From the NCBI GenBank assembly GCA_022729915.1, contig DZBP01000004.1:1-50922 (forward strand): a stretch of 50,922 nt of DNA, in the 5' to 3' direction. This DNA comes from Draconibacterium orientale. Lineage in GTDB: Bacteria > Bacteroidota > Bacteroidia > Bacteroidales > JAIFNL01. The notes beneath the pieces are model-generated. The model was not told the origin of the DNA, did not search any database, and saw only the letters and a program-made list of their open reading frames with translations. The translations under genes were made by a program, and so were the position numbers. Below, piece after piece: positions 41,995-50,406 of this stretch; the stretch's first letter is position 1; every line of letters starts with the position of its first letter.

Positions 41995-42870
41995 ATGAAA
42001 AAAATACATTTATTTATAGCCGCATTTGCTTTATTCATTGCATTTACTAGTTGCAAAAACGACAAAGATTATGGTAATCCAACCATCAGTTTCAAAACAG
42101 AAACCATTTATGTAAGCGATGGTGATAGTCTTTTGGCAGGCGAAAAAGCAAAAATTGGAATTAGTGCCAATTTTAATACCAACGACAATATTACAAATTT
42201 CAAAATCAAATTAAAAACTGATACAGAGGTTATTGCATTGGATTCGGGTATTAATTCGGCTAATTTTGAATACGAATATAAATTAACTAAAACACTAGCC
42301 AATTTAGAAACACTGACATTTACTATTACTGATATAGAAGGACATACTGCCGAAATTTCGCTAGATATTCACTTAAAAGCAATTGAATATGGCGAAATTA
42401 ATTATTACACAAATATTATTTTAGGTGCGCAAAACAATACTACCAATGGTGGTTTTTATAGCTTAAGTAATAATACAATTTATAATAAAACAAATGCTGA
42501 AAATAATCAAGCGCTAATTGATTTAGTCTATTATTACAATAGTAAAAATTCAAACGCACTTAGCTCACCAGCAATGAGTTCTGACGGTGAAGTTACTGGC
42601 GTAGATGTATGGACAACTAAAAACGAAACCGTTTTTGCTGCAGATGCAAACCTAACTATCGCAAAATTTAATGCAATGCAACATGATAGTTTACTGTTAG
42701 TTGCAGCATCGCTAGCTTCTGATGCGTGGAAAGCAAAAGCAAAAGCTCTTGCAGTTGGAAATATTTATTATTTTAAAACACACAGTTCAAAGTTCGGTAT
42801 TTTCAAAGTAAATAGCGTGCAAGGAACTGATGCAGGAACAATCGAAATAGAGCTAAAAGTTCAAAAATAA
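41995..42870 (+). CDS. hypothetical lipoprotein with beta-sandwich N-terminus
   Basis: Not recognised as a named family. A lipoprotein signal is clear: MKKIHLFIAAFALFIAFTSC, with Cys20 as the acylation site and KNDKDYGN after it. Residues about 25-130 have the alternating hydrophobic pattern of an Ig/cadherin-like sandwich (FKTETIYVSDGDSLLAGEKAKI ... FTITDIEGHTAEISLDI). Residues 135-291 form a second domain of unknown fold with many Asn and Ser, ending in strands (FKVNSVQGTDAGTIEIELKVQK). Probably anchored to the outer membrane. A stem-loop follows the stop codon, and the gene is bracketed by a 14-bp direct repeat. Monocistronic; no promoter box was found. Confidence 0.82.
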   Translation: MKKIHLFIAAFALFIAFTSCKNDKDYGNPTISFKTETIYVSDGDSLLAGEKAKIGISANFNTNDNITNFKIKLKTDTEVIALDSGINSANFEYEYKLTKTLANLETLTFTITDIEGHTAEISLDIHLKAIEYGEINYYTNIILGAQNNTTNGGFYSLSNNTIYNKTNAENNQALIDLVYYYNSKNSNALSSPAMSSDGEVTGVDVWTTKNETVFAADANLTIAKFNAMQHDSLLLVAASLASDAWKAKAKALAVGNIYYFKTHSSKFGIFKVNSVQGTDAGTIEIELKVQK

Positions 42871-42887
42871 GACTTTACCAATAAAAA

Positions 42888-42921
42888 AAACTTTGCCAAA
42901 ATTAAATTTTTGGCAAAGTTT
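42888..42921 (+). terminator. terminator-like stem-loop after the lipoprotein gene
   Basis: A perfect 14-bp stem, AAACTTTGCCAAAA / TTTTGGCAAAGTTT, with a 6-base loop lies 17 bases past the stop. The following T-run is only three bases long (already within the stem), so it may act as a 3'-end stabiliser as much as a terminator. Confidence 0.75.
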
Positions 42922-43137
42922 CAATATCTAAAAACAAAAAAAATTTCTTATCCCAATTGACTTTTGTTTTCATTAATATCAAATTTAGAACACTTTCTAA
43001 ATAAATACCAAATTAGTACATAAAAAACCAATTTAATTTGAAATATTTTTTATTCTCATTAATTTACTAAAAATAAACATACAACCCTCAAATATACAAA
43101 CATAAAAGAGTCCAATTCTATCTATTTTTGATAAAAA

Positions 43138-43169
43138 CTTGCAATACAAAAAAATTAACTTTAAATTTG
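43138..43169 (+). promoter_or_regulatory. candidate promoter of the thioredoxin-like/aroA/rpiB operon
   Basis: CTTG at 43138-43141 and TAAATTTG at 43162-43169 are separated by 20 bases, a good match to the Bacteroidetes TTTG-N19-21-TAnnTTTG pattern. The predicted start leaves a leader of about 28 bases before the ATG at 43204. Confidence 0.6.
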
Positions 43170-43203
43170 TTATCTATTAAATTAAAAAAAAAATAAAAAA
43201 AAG

Positions 43204-43734
43204 ATGGATATGAAAACTATAAAAATCGCTTTTTTAATAATATTTGTTGTGTTTTCGAAAACACTTTTTTCGCAAGACCTGAGCAACTTGGTAAATACAA
43301 ATTTTCCTGCGAATGTTAAAGAAATGCTAGTATATACTATTGATAATAAGGAAATTAAATTTTCACAAGTACTCGATAGCTTAAAAGGCGAAGTGGTGTT
43401 TGTAGATTTTTGGGCAAGTTGGTGTGGACCTTGTGTAAGAGAAATGAAAGAATCGAAAAATGTACAGAAAACATTGAAAAACAAAAAAGTAGCATATTTA
43501 TTTCTTTCAACCGATGTAGATGATGCCAATTGGCGAACAGGTTTGAAAGTAATCAACATAGATGGCTATCATTTTAGATTGAATCCAGGTCAAAAGTACT
43601 TGATTCAGAACCTTTTTGCAATAAAAGGCATTCCATATTATATAATTTTGGATAAAGAAGGCAAAATAGCTGATCCGCGCGCACCTTGGCCCAGAGAAGA
43701 ACGTTTGATTGCCCTTTTAACAAATTTATTGTAA
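43204..43734 (+). CDS. TlpA-like exported thioredoxin
   Basis: A 176-residue TlpA/ResA-type thiol-disulfide oxidoreductase. Signal peptide about 1-24 (ending LFSQ), then a thioredoxin fold with the redox motif WASWCGPC (Cys74, Cys77). The cis-proline loop is AIKGIPYYIILDKEG. VVFVDFWASWCGPC and the final R/LIALL helix fit the AhpC-TSA/Redoxin-like group. It probably reduces specific disulfides in the periplasm, for example in cytochrome maturation or protein repair, but no partner gene is adjacent. ATG 43204 or 43210 both give the same signal peptide. First gene of an operon with aroA (22-base gap) and rpiB. Confidence 0.93.
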   Translation: MDMKTIKIAFLIIFVVFSKTLFSQDLSNLVNTNFPANVKEMLVYTIDNKEIKFSQVLDSLKGEVVFVDFWASWCGPCVREMKESKNVQKTLKNKKVAYLFLSTDVDDANWRTGLKVINIDGYHFRLNPGQKYLIQNLFAIKGIPYYIILDKEGKIADPRAPWPREERLIALLTNLL

Positions 43735-43756
43735 CTAAAAAAACAAGGATTTATAA

Positions 43757-44992
43757 ATGAATTACAAGCTTCGTTTTTCAGATAAAAAACAAAAAATCAA
43801 AATATCACTACCATCGTCTAAAAGCATAAGTAACAGGCTTTTAATAATTCAAGCGTTGTCCAAAAATAAGATTGAGTTAGAAAATATTTCGACAAGTGAT
43901 GACACAAAGCATTTAATAGAAGCGTTATCTACTGAAAATGAAACAATTAACATTGGACATGCAGGAACTTCAATGCGTTTTTTGACTGCTTTTTTTTGCA
44001 TAATTGGCAAAGAAGTAGTGCTAACTGGTTCTGAACGAATGAAGAACAGACCTATTGGTATTTTAGTAAAAAGTTTAAATTCGCTAAATGCGAACATAGA
44101 ATATTTAGAAAAAGAAGGATTTCCGCCGTTAAAAATAAACAAACAAATTCCAACTTTATCAGAAATAAGTATTGATGGAAGTGTTAGTAGTCAATATATT
44201 AGTGCATTATTACTTATTGCACCAAGTCTTCCAAATGGATTGGAACTTACTTTAACAGGCAAAATAGTTTCAGTTCCATACATAAAACTCACTTTGAGTC
44301 TTATGCAACATTTTGGAATTGTTTGGTCGTGGAATGAAAATGTGATACGGATTGAAAATCAAGAATATAAATCAGAAACTCTTTTTATAGAATCGGATTG
44401 GAGTGGAGCTTCGTATTGGTACGAAATAATGGCTTTGAACAATTTAGAAGCGATAGAGCTTTTGGGATTGAGTAAAAATAGCTTGCAAGGCGACAGTAAA
44501 TTGATTGAACTGTTTGAAAAATTGGGTATAAGTACCGAATTTGGTGAAAATAGAGCCAAATTATACAAAAACAAGAAAAAACTCAATTTTTTTGAATATA
44601 ATTTCAATGAACAGCCTGATATTGCTCAAACATTTGCAGTTACACTCTGCATTTTAAACATTCCATTTCATTTTTGGGGTTTGGAAACCTTAAAAATCAA
44701 AGAATCGAATAGAATTGAAGCACTAATGAATGAATTAGCTAAATTAGGTTTTGAACTAAACGAACCACAAAATGGAGAATTAGCATGGAGTGGGAAAAAA
44801 ACAAAAGTAGCTGAAAATCAACATATTGAAATAGAAACTTACAATGATCATCGTATGGCTTTGGCGTTTGCGCCAGCGAGTATTTTATTTGAGAACTTGA
44901 TAATAAAAGATGCGGGAGTTGTTTCAAAATCGTATCCCGAATTTTGGGAACATATTGAAAATGTGGGATTTATAATTGATGAAATAATTTAA
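43757..44992 (+). CDS. aroA: 3-phosphoshikimate 1-carboxyvinyltransferase (EPSP synthase)
   Basis: Sixth step of the shikimate pathway: transfers enolpyruvyl from PEP to shikimate-3-phosphate. Family motifs in order: ISLPSSKSISNRLLIIQAL (binding Lys and Ser near residue 20), GHAGTSMRFLTAFF (NAGT-like, with Gly-His in place of the usual Gly-Asn), TGSERMKNRPI, SSQYISALLLIAP, LKIKESNRIEAL and the C-terminal ETYNDHRMALAFA. The 411 residues are slightly shorter than the 427 of E. coli. The N-A-G-T Asn replaced by His may fall within normal variation for the phylum. Cytoplasmic. Its neighbours in the operon, a thioredoxin and rpiB, are not pathway-related. Secure. Confidence 0.95.
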   Translation: MNYKLRFSDKKQKIKISLPSSKSISNRLLIIQALSKNKIELENISTSDDTKHLIEALSTENETINIGHAGTSMRFLTAFFCIIGKEVVLTGSERMKNRPIGILVKSLNSLNANIEYLEKEGFPPLKINKQIPTLSEISIDGSVSSQYISALLLIAPSLPNGLELTLTGKIVSVPYIKLTLSLMQHFGIVWSWNENVIRIENQEYKSETLFIESDWSGASYWYEIMALNNLEAIELLGLSKNSLQGDSKLIELFEKLGISTEFGENRAKLYKNKKKLNFFEYNFNEQPDIAQTFAVTLCILNIPFHFWGLETLKIKESNRIEALMNELAKLGFELNEPQNGELAWSGKKTKVAENQHIEIETYNDHRMALAFAPASILFENLIIKDAGVVSKSYPEFWEHIENVGFIIDEII

Positions 44993-45009
44993 TTTAAAAA
45001 CTAAAAAAA

Positions 45010-45459
45010 ATGAAAATAGCAGTTGCCTCCGATCACGGAGCTTTTGAATTGAAACAAAAAATAGTTGTGTATCTGCAACAAAAGCAAGGAATCGAGACCA
45101 TCGATTTAGGAACAAACAATGAAAAAGAATCGGTTGATTACCCTGATTTTGCAGGCAATGCGGCAAAAGCCATTCAAAAAGGAGTAGCAGATTTAGCCGT
45201 AATTAGGTGTGGCACAGGCATTGGCATTTCAATAGCAGCCAATAAGTACAAAGGAATTCGTGCAGCACTTTGCCATGATGCGTACACAGCCCAAATGAGC
45301 AAGCAACACAACAACGCCAACATTTTGGTCATGGGCGGGCGTACAACCGGAATAGAAATTGCAAAGCAAATGATTGATATTTGGTTAGTTACAGATTATG
45401 AAAATGGAAGGCACCAACTAAGATTGGATAAAATTTCAGAAATTGAAAAAAGCCAATAA
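45010..45459 (+). CDS. rpiB: ribose-5-phosphate isomerase B
   Basis: Interconverts ribulose 5-phosphate and ribose 5-phosphate in the non-oxidative pentose phosphate pathway. The 149-residue sequence is typical: MKIAVASDHGAFELK (substrate-binding Asp-His), VDYPDFAGNAA, VIRCGTGIGISIAANKYKGIRAAL with Cys67 as the catalytic base, HNNANILVMGGRTTG, and the closing Arg-rich YENGRHQLRLDKI. LacA/B family members share this fold, but the RpiB-type Cys and length favour the isomerase. It lies 17 bases after aroA and is last in the operon. The stop is followed by A-rich DNA and the opposite-strand terminator of the next unit. Confidence 0.95.
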   Translation: MKIAVASDHGAFELKQKIVVYLQQKQGIETIDLGTNNEKESVDYPDFAGNAAKAIQKGVADLAVIRCGTGIGISIAANKYKGIRAALCHDAYTAQMSKQHNNANILVMGGRTTGIEIAKQMIDIWLVTDYENGRHQLRLDKISEIEKSQ

Positions 45460-45540
45460 ACGCAAATTTAATAAAGAGAAAAAACTAAAAATTTAATCAT
45501 ACTAAATAAAGTTTTAGCGTATTTTTAAAATAAAAACTTT

Positions 45541-45602
45541 AAAAAAAAAAAAAAATACAAAAAAAATGAATTTCTCAAAAGTATTACTTTAGAGAAATTC
45601 AT
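45541..45602 (-). terminator. terminator of the 45.6-47.0 kb minus-strand unit
   Basis: On the minus strand a stem of 11 bp, ATGAATTTCTC / GAGAAATTCAT (45566-45602), is extended inward by AAAGT/ACTTT across one mismatch. It is followed by TTTTTTGTATTTTT, the complement of the 15-base A-run starting at 45541. It lies 27 bases beyond the stop of the gene at 45629. Confidence 0.88.
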
Positions 45603-45628
45603 ATAACTAAATAAAATTCAACAAATTA

Positions 45629-46069
45629 TTAATTAGCTTGTTCATTACCTTCAGCTCTAAATAATGAAGTACTAATTAAACCACTGTAAGTTCCGAAAAG
45701 ACCTTCCACAGCAGTAAAAATAATCTTCAAATCATTGAAATTGATATAGTTAAATAAAGCTTTTGCTGAAATAGCTAAAATTAAAATAATAAAATGTGAA
45801 TAAATAATAGCTGTAGTTAGCGAAATATATGATTTTGAAACCTTTACAGCATGTTCGGTGTTTTCTAAGCGAAATCTATTTTCTACCACAAACTTAATCA
45901 TACTACCTAAGTATATGGCTGTAAGCGGAGTAAGCAAGGCTATAAGAGTAAGCAACTCGTCTTCATCAAAACCGGACATGGCATAGAATACAAAAACCAA
46001 AACGTATAAGATTAAATTAGAAACAAACACAAATCGGCTTATTTTATTTCTTAAAGTTGCTAATGTCAT
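45629..46069 (-). CDS. four-TM hypothetical membrane protein
   Basis: No family was recognised. A 146-residue protein with about four hydrophobic helices (about 14-32 FVFVSNLILYVLVFVFYAM, 38-60 LLTLIALLTPLTAIYLGSMI, 84-104 TTAIIYSHFIILILAISA, 112-132). The last is shorter and contains Gly (FGTYSGLIST). The loop after TM2 is basic (VVENRFRLENTEHAVKVSKSYIS), the end is short and acidic. No enzymatic motif. It is 32 bases after the exported protein gene at 46102, same strand, and a strong terminator follows it, so the two form a unit. It might anchor or export its partner, which is inference only. Confidence 0.8.
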   Translation of the reverse strand: MTLATLRNKISRFVFVSNLILYVLVFVFYAMSGFDEDELLTLIALLTPLTAIYLGSMIKFVVENRFRLENTEHAVKVSKSYISLTTAIIYSHFIILILAISAKALFNYINFNDLKIIFTAVEGLFGTYSGLISTSLFRAEGNEQAN

Positions 46070-46101
46070 TTTATTAATTATTAGTAAGTTATAAAAAAAT
46101 A

Positions 46102-47016
46102 TTATTTAATTAGTTGTTTGTGAATCATAGATTTAATTTTTTCTCTATAATTTTCTAAACTATTTGCGTATTTTATTTCCATATTTTTATAATCGTTTAC
46201 ACTACGAGGAGCTAAAAAAATACCAGAACCGTATTTAGCCATTAAATCATAAGTAAGTATGATGTTATTGTTTTGTTTTTCAGCTTTAATCGAAATTCTT
46301 ATGTATTCAAAATAATCGCGTTCATTTTTTAAAATTTCGTTCTTTAAATCTGTTATTTCAATAATTAAATCATGCTCAAAATCTTTAACAACTTCAACTT
46401 CAGCAAAATACCACCAAGCTCCTTTAGTTTTGTAATATTTTTGCAAAAATAGTTTAATTTCAGAAGTAATTTTATTCAAATCGGCTGATTTTATTTTATC
46501 TTTCTGTTGTATGTATTTGTTTTTCAAGTTAATAACAGGTATAGGAATTTTTTCGGCATCACGAGCTTGCGCTATTTTATCCATCACTACAACTCCCAAT
46601 TCGGAACCTAAAATATCAATTCTAAATAAATATTCCTGTTTTCCGAGTATAATGAGTTGAACAGAATCGGGTGAAACCTCAAGCGTAAAAAACAAATTAT
46701 TGAAAAGATTTTCTTCTAATAAACATTTTCCTTTGCTTTCGTATTCATTTTTAAGCTTTTCCCAAGCTACATTGAGCGAAAAATCGGTTTGCTCAGCATG
46801 AGGATAACCTAAAAAAACAGAAACTTTGTGCTCTTCTACAGTTAAACTATCTACAATTAAAACGTCCCCAAAGCCTTTAGCAGCAAGCCATTCATCGTAT
46901 TCATGTGTTTTAGAACGCAAAAAATCTGAATCTTTTCTCAAATCTGTTTGAGAATAAGCAAAGTAATTTACCAGAGTAAAAAAAATTACAAATAATTGTG
47001 TTTTTGCGCTTTTCAT
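46102..47016 (-). CDS. exported hypothetical protein
   Basis: No family was recognised. A 304-residue protein with a signal peptide (MKSAKTQLFVIFFTLVNYFAYSQ, about 1-23). The mature part is mixed alpha/beta with charged helices: DFLRSKTHEYDEWLAAKGFGDVL near the start, VSVFLGYPHAEQTDFSLNVAWEKLKNEY, a central FLQKYYKTKGAWWYFAEVEVV, and a basic C-terminus (ENYREKIKSMIHKQLIK). The Cys in SKGKCLLEE is the only one, so it is not disulfide-bonded internally. No catalytic motif is visible. Probably periplasmic. It is the first gene of a two-gene unit with the membrane protein at 45629. No convincing promoter box was found upstream. Confidence 0.8.
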   Translation of the reverse strand: MKSAKTQLFVIFFTLVNYFAYSQTDLRKDSDFLRSKTHEYDEWLAAKGFGDVLIVDSLTVEEHKVSVFLGYPHAEQTDFSLNVAWEKLKNEYESKGKCLLEENLFNNLFFTLEVSPDSVQLIILGKQEYLFRIDILGSELGVVVMDKIAQARDAEKIPIPVINLKNKYIQQKDKIKSADLNKITSEIKLFLQKYYKTKGAWWYFAEVEVVKDFEHDLIIEITDLKNEILKNERDYFEYIRISIKAEKQNNNIILTYDLMAKYGSGIFLAPRSVNDYKNMEIKYANSLENYREKIKSMIHKQLIK

Positions 47017-47762
47017 TTGATTTTTTGTAGTTGCAATTAATAATAAAAATTACCCAAAAACTTATATTAAGCTAAATAGTTTTCTAAACTTATGCAAACC
47101 CTATACCAAAAGCTCACTGAAATTTTATAAAAGTATAAATTGTACATTTTTTTTATTAGCAACTTAAATATAGCTGGGAAGAAAAAAAAGTTTCTGAATA
47201 TTTTTAATCTATCAATCAGATTGTTAGTCATTTATTTATTATTAAAAAAAAAAAAACAAAACGATAAAATTTCCTAATAAGGCAAAAAAATTACTTCATT
47301 GAAAAAAATATCTACAATTAAAAAGTGATTAATTTGTTTACTAATACTTTCATAATGAAAAGAATAAATAAATTGATAGAAATGAACTAAGTTCAAAATC
47401 ACGAACAAACTTTGCTAATAGTAAATAAAAAATTAATTTTGCGACTTGTATTTTAGGTGTTTATGTTTTTTTAACAGTGAAAGCGTATTTAAAATATAAA
47501 AAACTTAATACATTTGCGAATTACAAATTGCATGGATTCCATTCAATTTTAAACGCATTTTTTATAAAAAAGTAACATTTGAAAAAAGTTACAAACAAAA
47601 AAATTCTAGTCTGAAAATATCAAGTAAGGAAGGGTTTTAAGTACGTAAAAACAAGCAACTTAGATTGCGCTCAATAACTAAAAAGCCAACTTTGCTGCAT
47701 GAAAGTTTACCATAAATTCAAAAAAAAAAATGAAAGGGTTTAACCCAATTTTTAAAAACAAT
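47017..47762. other. long divergent intergenic region upstream of bamA
   Basis: About 745 bases with no supported gene, the longest gap in the window. It contains a 13-base A-run near 47245, the candidate promoter at 47411-47441, and a second -7-like TACATTTG at 47509-47516. Near the bamA start lies a small hairpin, AACTTT/AAAGTT, around 47689-47706. No tRNA-like or riboswitch-like fold was recognised by eye. The leader of bamA from the first promoter would be about 315 bases. Confidence 0.55.
47411..47441 (+). promoter_or_regulatory. consensus Bacteroidetes promoter upstream of bamA
   Basis: TTTG at 47411-47414, exactly 19 bases of spacer, then TAATTTTG at 47434-47441. This is a full match to the TTTG-N19-TAnnTTTG consensus and the best promoter in the window. 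Predicted transcription start is near 47448. Confidence 0.7.
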
Positions 47763-50222
47763 ATGGCAAAAAAATTAATTTTACTGGTAGTTACAATTTT
47801 TACCACCACATTATTATTTTCACAAAAAATTGAGATTAATTATTCAAGTCCCCAAGAGTACGAAATCGGCGGCATCAATGTGAAAGGTATAAAATACTTA
47901 AACACAGAGGTTTTAGTACAACTTTCGGGTTTAAAAGTAGGCGATAAAATAGAAGTTCCGGGAGAGCGATTTTCTAATTCGATTGACAAACTTTGGCGAC
48001 ATGGTCTGTTTTCGGATGTTAAAATTTTAGCTGATAGTGCACGCGATGGTAAACTTTATATTACATTTGAGCTTTTAGAGCGTCCACGAGTATCAAATGT
48101 GTTTGTAACGGGGTTAAACAAAACCGAACGCGAAGATATTGAAGAAATGATAGAGCTTAAACGCGGAGGTCAAGCAACGGACAACTTAATAAACAATACC
48201 AAAATACAAATAAAGAAGCATTTTGCAGAAAAAGCCTATTTCAATACGCAAGTAGATGTAAGTTTGAAAAATGATACCAATATTTTAAATGCCGTAATTG
48301 CTTACGTGCATGTGGATAAAAACAAAAAAATAAAGGTAAATTCGCTAGTTTTTGAAGGTAATGAAGTATTGAGCGACAAAAAACTCAATAAAGCCATGAA
48401 AAAAACAAACGATAAAAACATTAAAAATTTCTTTAGAACAAAGAAATATAAAGAAGAAGAATTTATAGCAGATAAGCAAGCCCTTATAGAAAAATACAAC
48501 GAAAAGGGTTATAGAGATGCCAAAATAGTTTACGATACTGTTTATGCAAACGATGATAAATCATTTAATATTAATATAAAAATAGAAGAAGGGAAACCGT
48601 ATTTTTTTAGAAATATTAGCTGGGTAGGAAATACAAAATACAGCAGTTACCAATTAAGTCGCATTTTGAATGTAAAAAAAGGCGACCCTTACGATGAAAA
48701 TCTTCTTAATGAGCGTATTTCGAGTGATGAAGATGCAGTGAGCAATCTTTACCTCGACGATGGATATTTGTTCTTTCAAATTCAACCCATTGAGTTAAAA
48801 GTAGAAAATGACTCAATCGACCTCGAAATGCGTGTTTATGAAGGCAGACAAGCCACTATAAAAAATGTAACCGTAAGCGGAAATACCAAAACTAACGACC
48901 ACGTGATCATGCGTGAGGTGTATTCGCGTCCGGGTGAGCTGTTCAAAAAGTCGGATATTGTACGTACCATTCGTGAGTTGGCGCAATTAGGACATTTTGA
49001 CCCTGAAAAGCTTAATGTAAATCCGGTTCCAGACCAAGCCAACGGAACTGTTGATTTGGACTACACAGTGGAAGAACGAGCAAACGACCAAATTGAAATT
49101 TCGGGTGGTTGGGGTGCTAATATGATAATTGGAACTATTGGATTGAAATTCAACAACTTTGCAATTAATGACGTATTTAAAAAAGATGCTTGGCGACCTG
49201 TTCCTTCAGGCGATGGACAGCAATTGAGTTTGCGTGTTCAATCCAATGGAACTCGTTATCAATCGTATAGCCTTTCTTTCACTGAGCCTTGGTTGGGTGG
49301 AAAAAAAGCAAATTCTCTTTCAGTTAGTCTTTACAAAACAGTACAAAGTAATGGTTATCAAAAAGATGATTCTAGAAGAGCTGATATGGCAATTGCCGGT
49401 GCCGCACTTGGTTTAGGTAAACGCCTAAAATGGCCCGATGACTACTTTACAATTTATAATGAGCTTAGTTACCAACAATATAACATGAATGAATGGCCTT
49501 ATTTCTTGATGAAAAATGGTATTTCAAACAACTTAAGTTACAAATTTGTTTTTGGACGTAACTCTGTCGATAGCCCACTTTTTCCACGTAGAGGTTCTAA
49601 CATTTCGGTTAGTTTGCAAGCAACTCCGCCCTATTCACTTCTTCGCACCGAAACAAATTACTCAGACTGGGAAGAAGAAGAAAAATACAAATGGATAGAA
49701 TATCACAAATGGACATTCAAATCGGAATGGATAACTAAATTACTTGCTACCAAAGATTTAGTTCTTTACACACGTTACGAACTAGGCTTTTTGGGTTATT
49801 ACAACAAAGACCTACGTTCTCCTTTTGAACAATACCAAGTGGGTGGCGACGGAATGTCGGGTTACAATATGTATGGTTCTGATATTGTTTCACTTAGAGG
49901 TTATGAAAACTATTCGTTAACTCCAGCCGAAGGTGGAAATATTTACAGCCGTTTTACAATGGAATTGCGTTATCCGGTATCTTTAAATCCTCAAGCAACA
50001 ATTTATGCACTCACTTTTATTGAAGCAGGTAACGCTTGGTACAATTTTAAGGATTTTAATCCGTTTAATTTGAACCGCTCTGCTGGAGTAGGTGTACGAA
50101 TTTTCTTACCTATGCTTGGCTTGTTAGGAATTGATTGGGGTTATGGTTTTGACCCGATTCCAGGGAAAGCTAACGATAGTGGGGGAGGTCAATTTCACTT
50201 CGTAATGGGACAACAATTTTAA
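47763..50222 (+). CDS. bamA: BamA: outer-membrane protein assembly factor (Omp85)
   Basis: Core of the BAM machine that inserts beta-barrel proteins into the outer membrane. From the ATG at 47763 it has 819 residues with a signal peptide MAKKLILLVVTIFTTTLLFSQ; the track start at 47730 adds 11 residues. POTRA domains follow in series (for example INVKGIKYLNTEVLVQLSGLKVGDKI, RVSNVFVTGLNKTEREDIEEMIEL, IKNVTVSGNTKTNDHVIMREVYSRPGELF). They are followed by a C-terminal 16-strand barrel containing the lid-lock motif SLRGYENYSL (canonical VRGF/Y). The last residues, FHFVMGQQF, end in the aromatic typical of outer-membrane barrels. skp follows after 184 bases, the usual partner order. Secure. Confidence 0.97.
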   Translation: MAKKLILLVVTIFTTTLLFSQKIEINYSSPQEYEIGGINVKGIKYLNTEVLVQLSGLKVGDKIEVPGERFSNSIDKLWRHGLFSDVKILADSARDGKLYITFELLERPRVSNVFVTGLNKTEREDIEEMIELKRGGQATDNLINNTKIQIKKHFAEKAYFNTQVDVSLKNDTNILNAVIAYVHVDKNKKIKVNSLVFEGNEVLSDKKLNKAMKKTNDKNIKNFFRTKKYKEEEFIADKQALIEKYNEKGYRDAKIVYDTVYANDDKSFNINIKIEEGKPYFFRNISWVGNTKYSSYQLSRILNVKKGDPYDENLLNERISSDEDAVSNLYLDDGYLFFQIQPIELKVENDSIDLEMRVYEGRQATIKNVTVSGNTKTNDHVIMREVYSRPGELFKKSDIVRTIRELAQLGHFDPEKLNVNPVPDQANGTVDLDYTVEERANDQIEISGGWGANMIIGTIGLKFNNFAINDVFKKDAWRPVPSGDGQQLSLRVQSNGTRYQSYSLSFTEPWLGGKKANSLSVSLYKTVQSNGYQKDDSRRADMAIAGAALGLGKRLKWPDDYFTIYNELSYQQYNMNEWPYFLMKNGISNNLSYKFVFGRNSVDSPLFPRRGSNISVSLQATPPYSLLRTETNYSDWEEEEKYKWIEYHKWTFKSEWITKLLATKDLVLYTRYELGFLGYYNKDLRSPFEQYQVGGDGMSGYNMYGSDIVSLRGYENYSLTPAEGGNIYSRFTMELRYPVSLNPQATIYALTFIEAGNAWYNFKDFNPFNLNRSAGVGVRIFLPMLGLLGIDWGYGFDPIPGKANDSGGGQFHFVMGQQF

Positions 50223-50333
50223 GCACTAGTGTTTTTTTTTGGAACAAGCATTTTAACCAAATAAATTTGAAGCACTTGCTAAAATATACATTTAATAGGT
50301 TTCACTTCAAAGGAGAACCCAAAATAAAAAAAG

Positions 50334-50370
50334 ATAAAAATGGAAGAAACAGAATTTCTACCATTTTTAT
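50334..50370 (+). terminator. terminator-like hairpin between bamA and skp
   Basis: A 16-base stem with a single A·A mismatch (ATAAAAATGGAAGAAA / TTTCTACCATTTTTAT) and a 5-base loop. The T-run is within the right arm, as in A/U-rich terminators. It lies about 110 bases past bamA and 36 bases before skp, so it could attenuate or process the bamA-skp transcript. Confidence 0.6.
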
Positions 50371-50406
50371 ATTAAATTTTACAACTAAACAATTGAAATT
50401 AAAGTT

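Larger units (their letters stand above)
41919..42965. repeat. 14-bp direct repeat flanking the lipoprotein gene
   Basis: CCCAATTGACTTTT occurs at 41919-41932 and again at 42952-42965, in the same orientation and bracketing the lipoprotein gene at 41995-42870. The left copy is extended by more T and looks like part of a weak A/T-stem hairpin. The repeat could be a duplication footprint or chance in AT-rich DNA. Confidence 0.5.
42871..43203. other. intergenic region between lipoprotein and thioredoxin-like genes
   Basis: A 333-base AT-rich gap. It holds the terminator hairpin at 42888-42921, the right copy of a 14-bp direct repeat, and the candidate promoter at 43138-43169. Nothing coding or RNA-like was seen in the rest. 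Confidence 0.6.

Noticed and set aside
47235-47260. Long A-tract near 47245 as a coding or phase-variable signal
   Set aside because: It is in an intergenic stretch with no reading frame next to it; length variation there would not switch a known gene.
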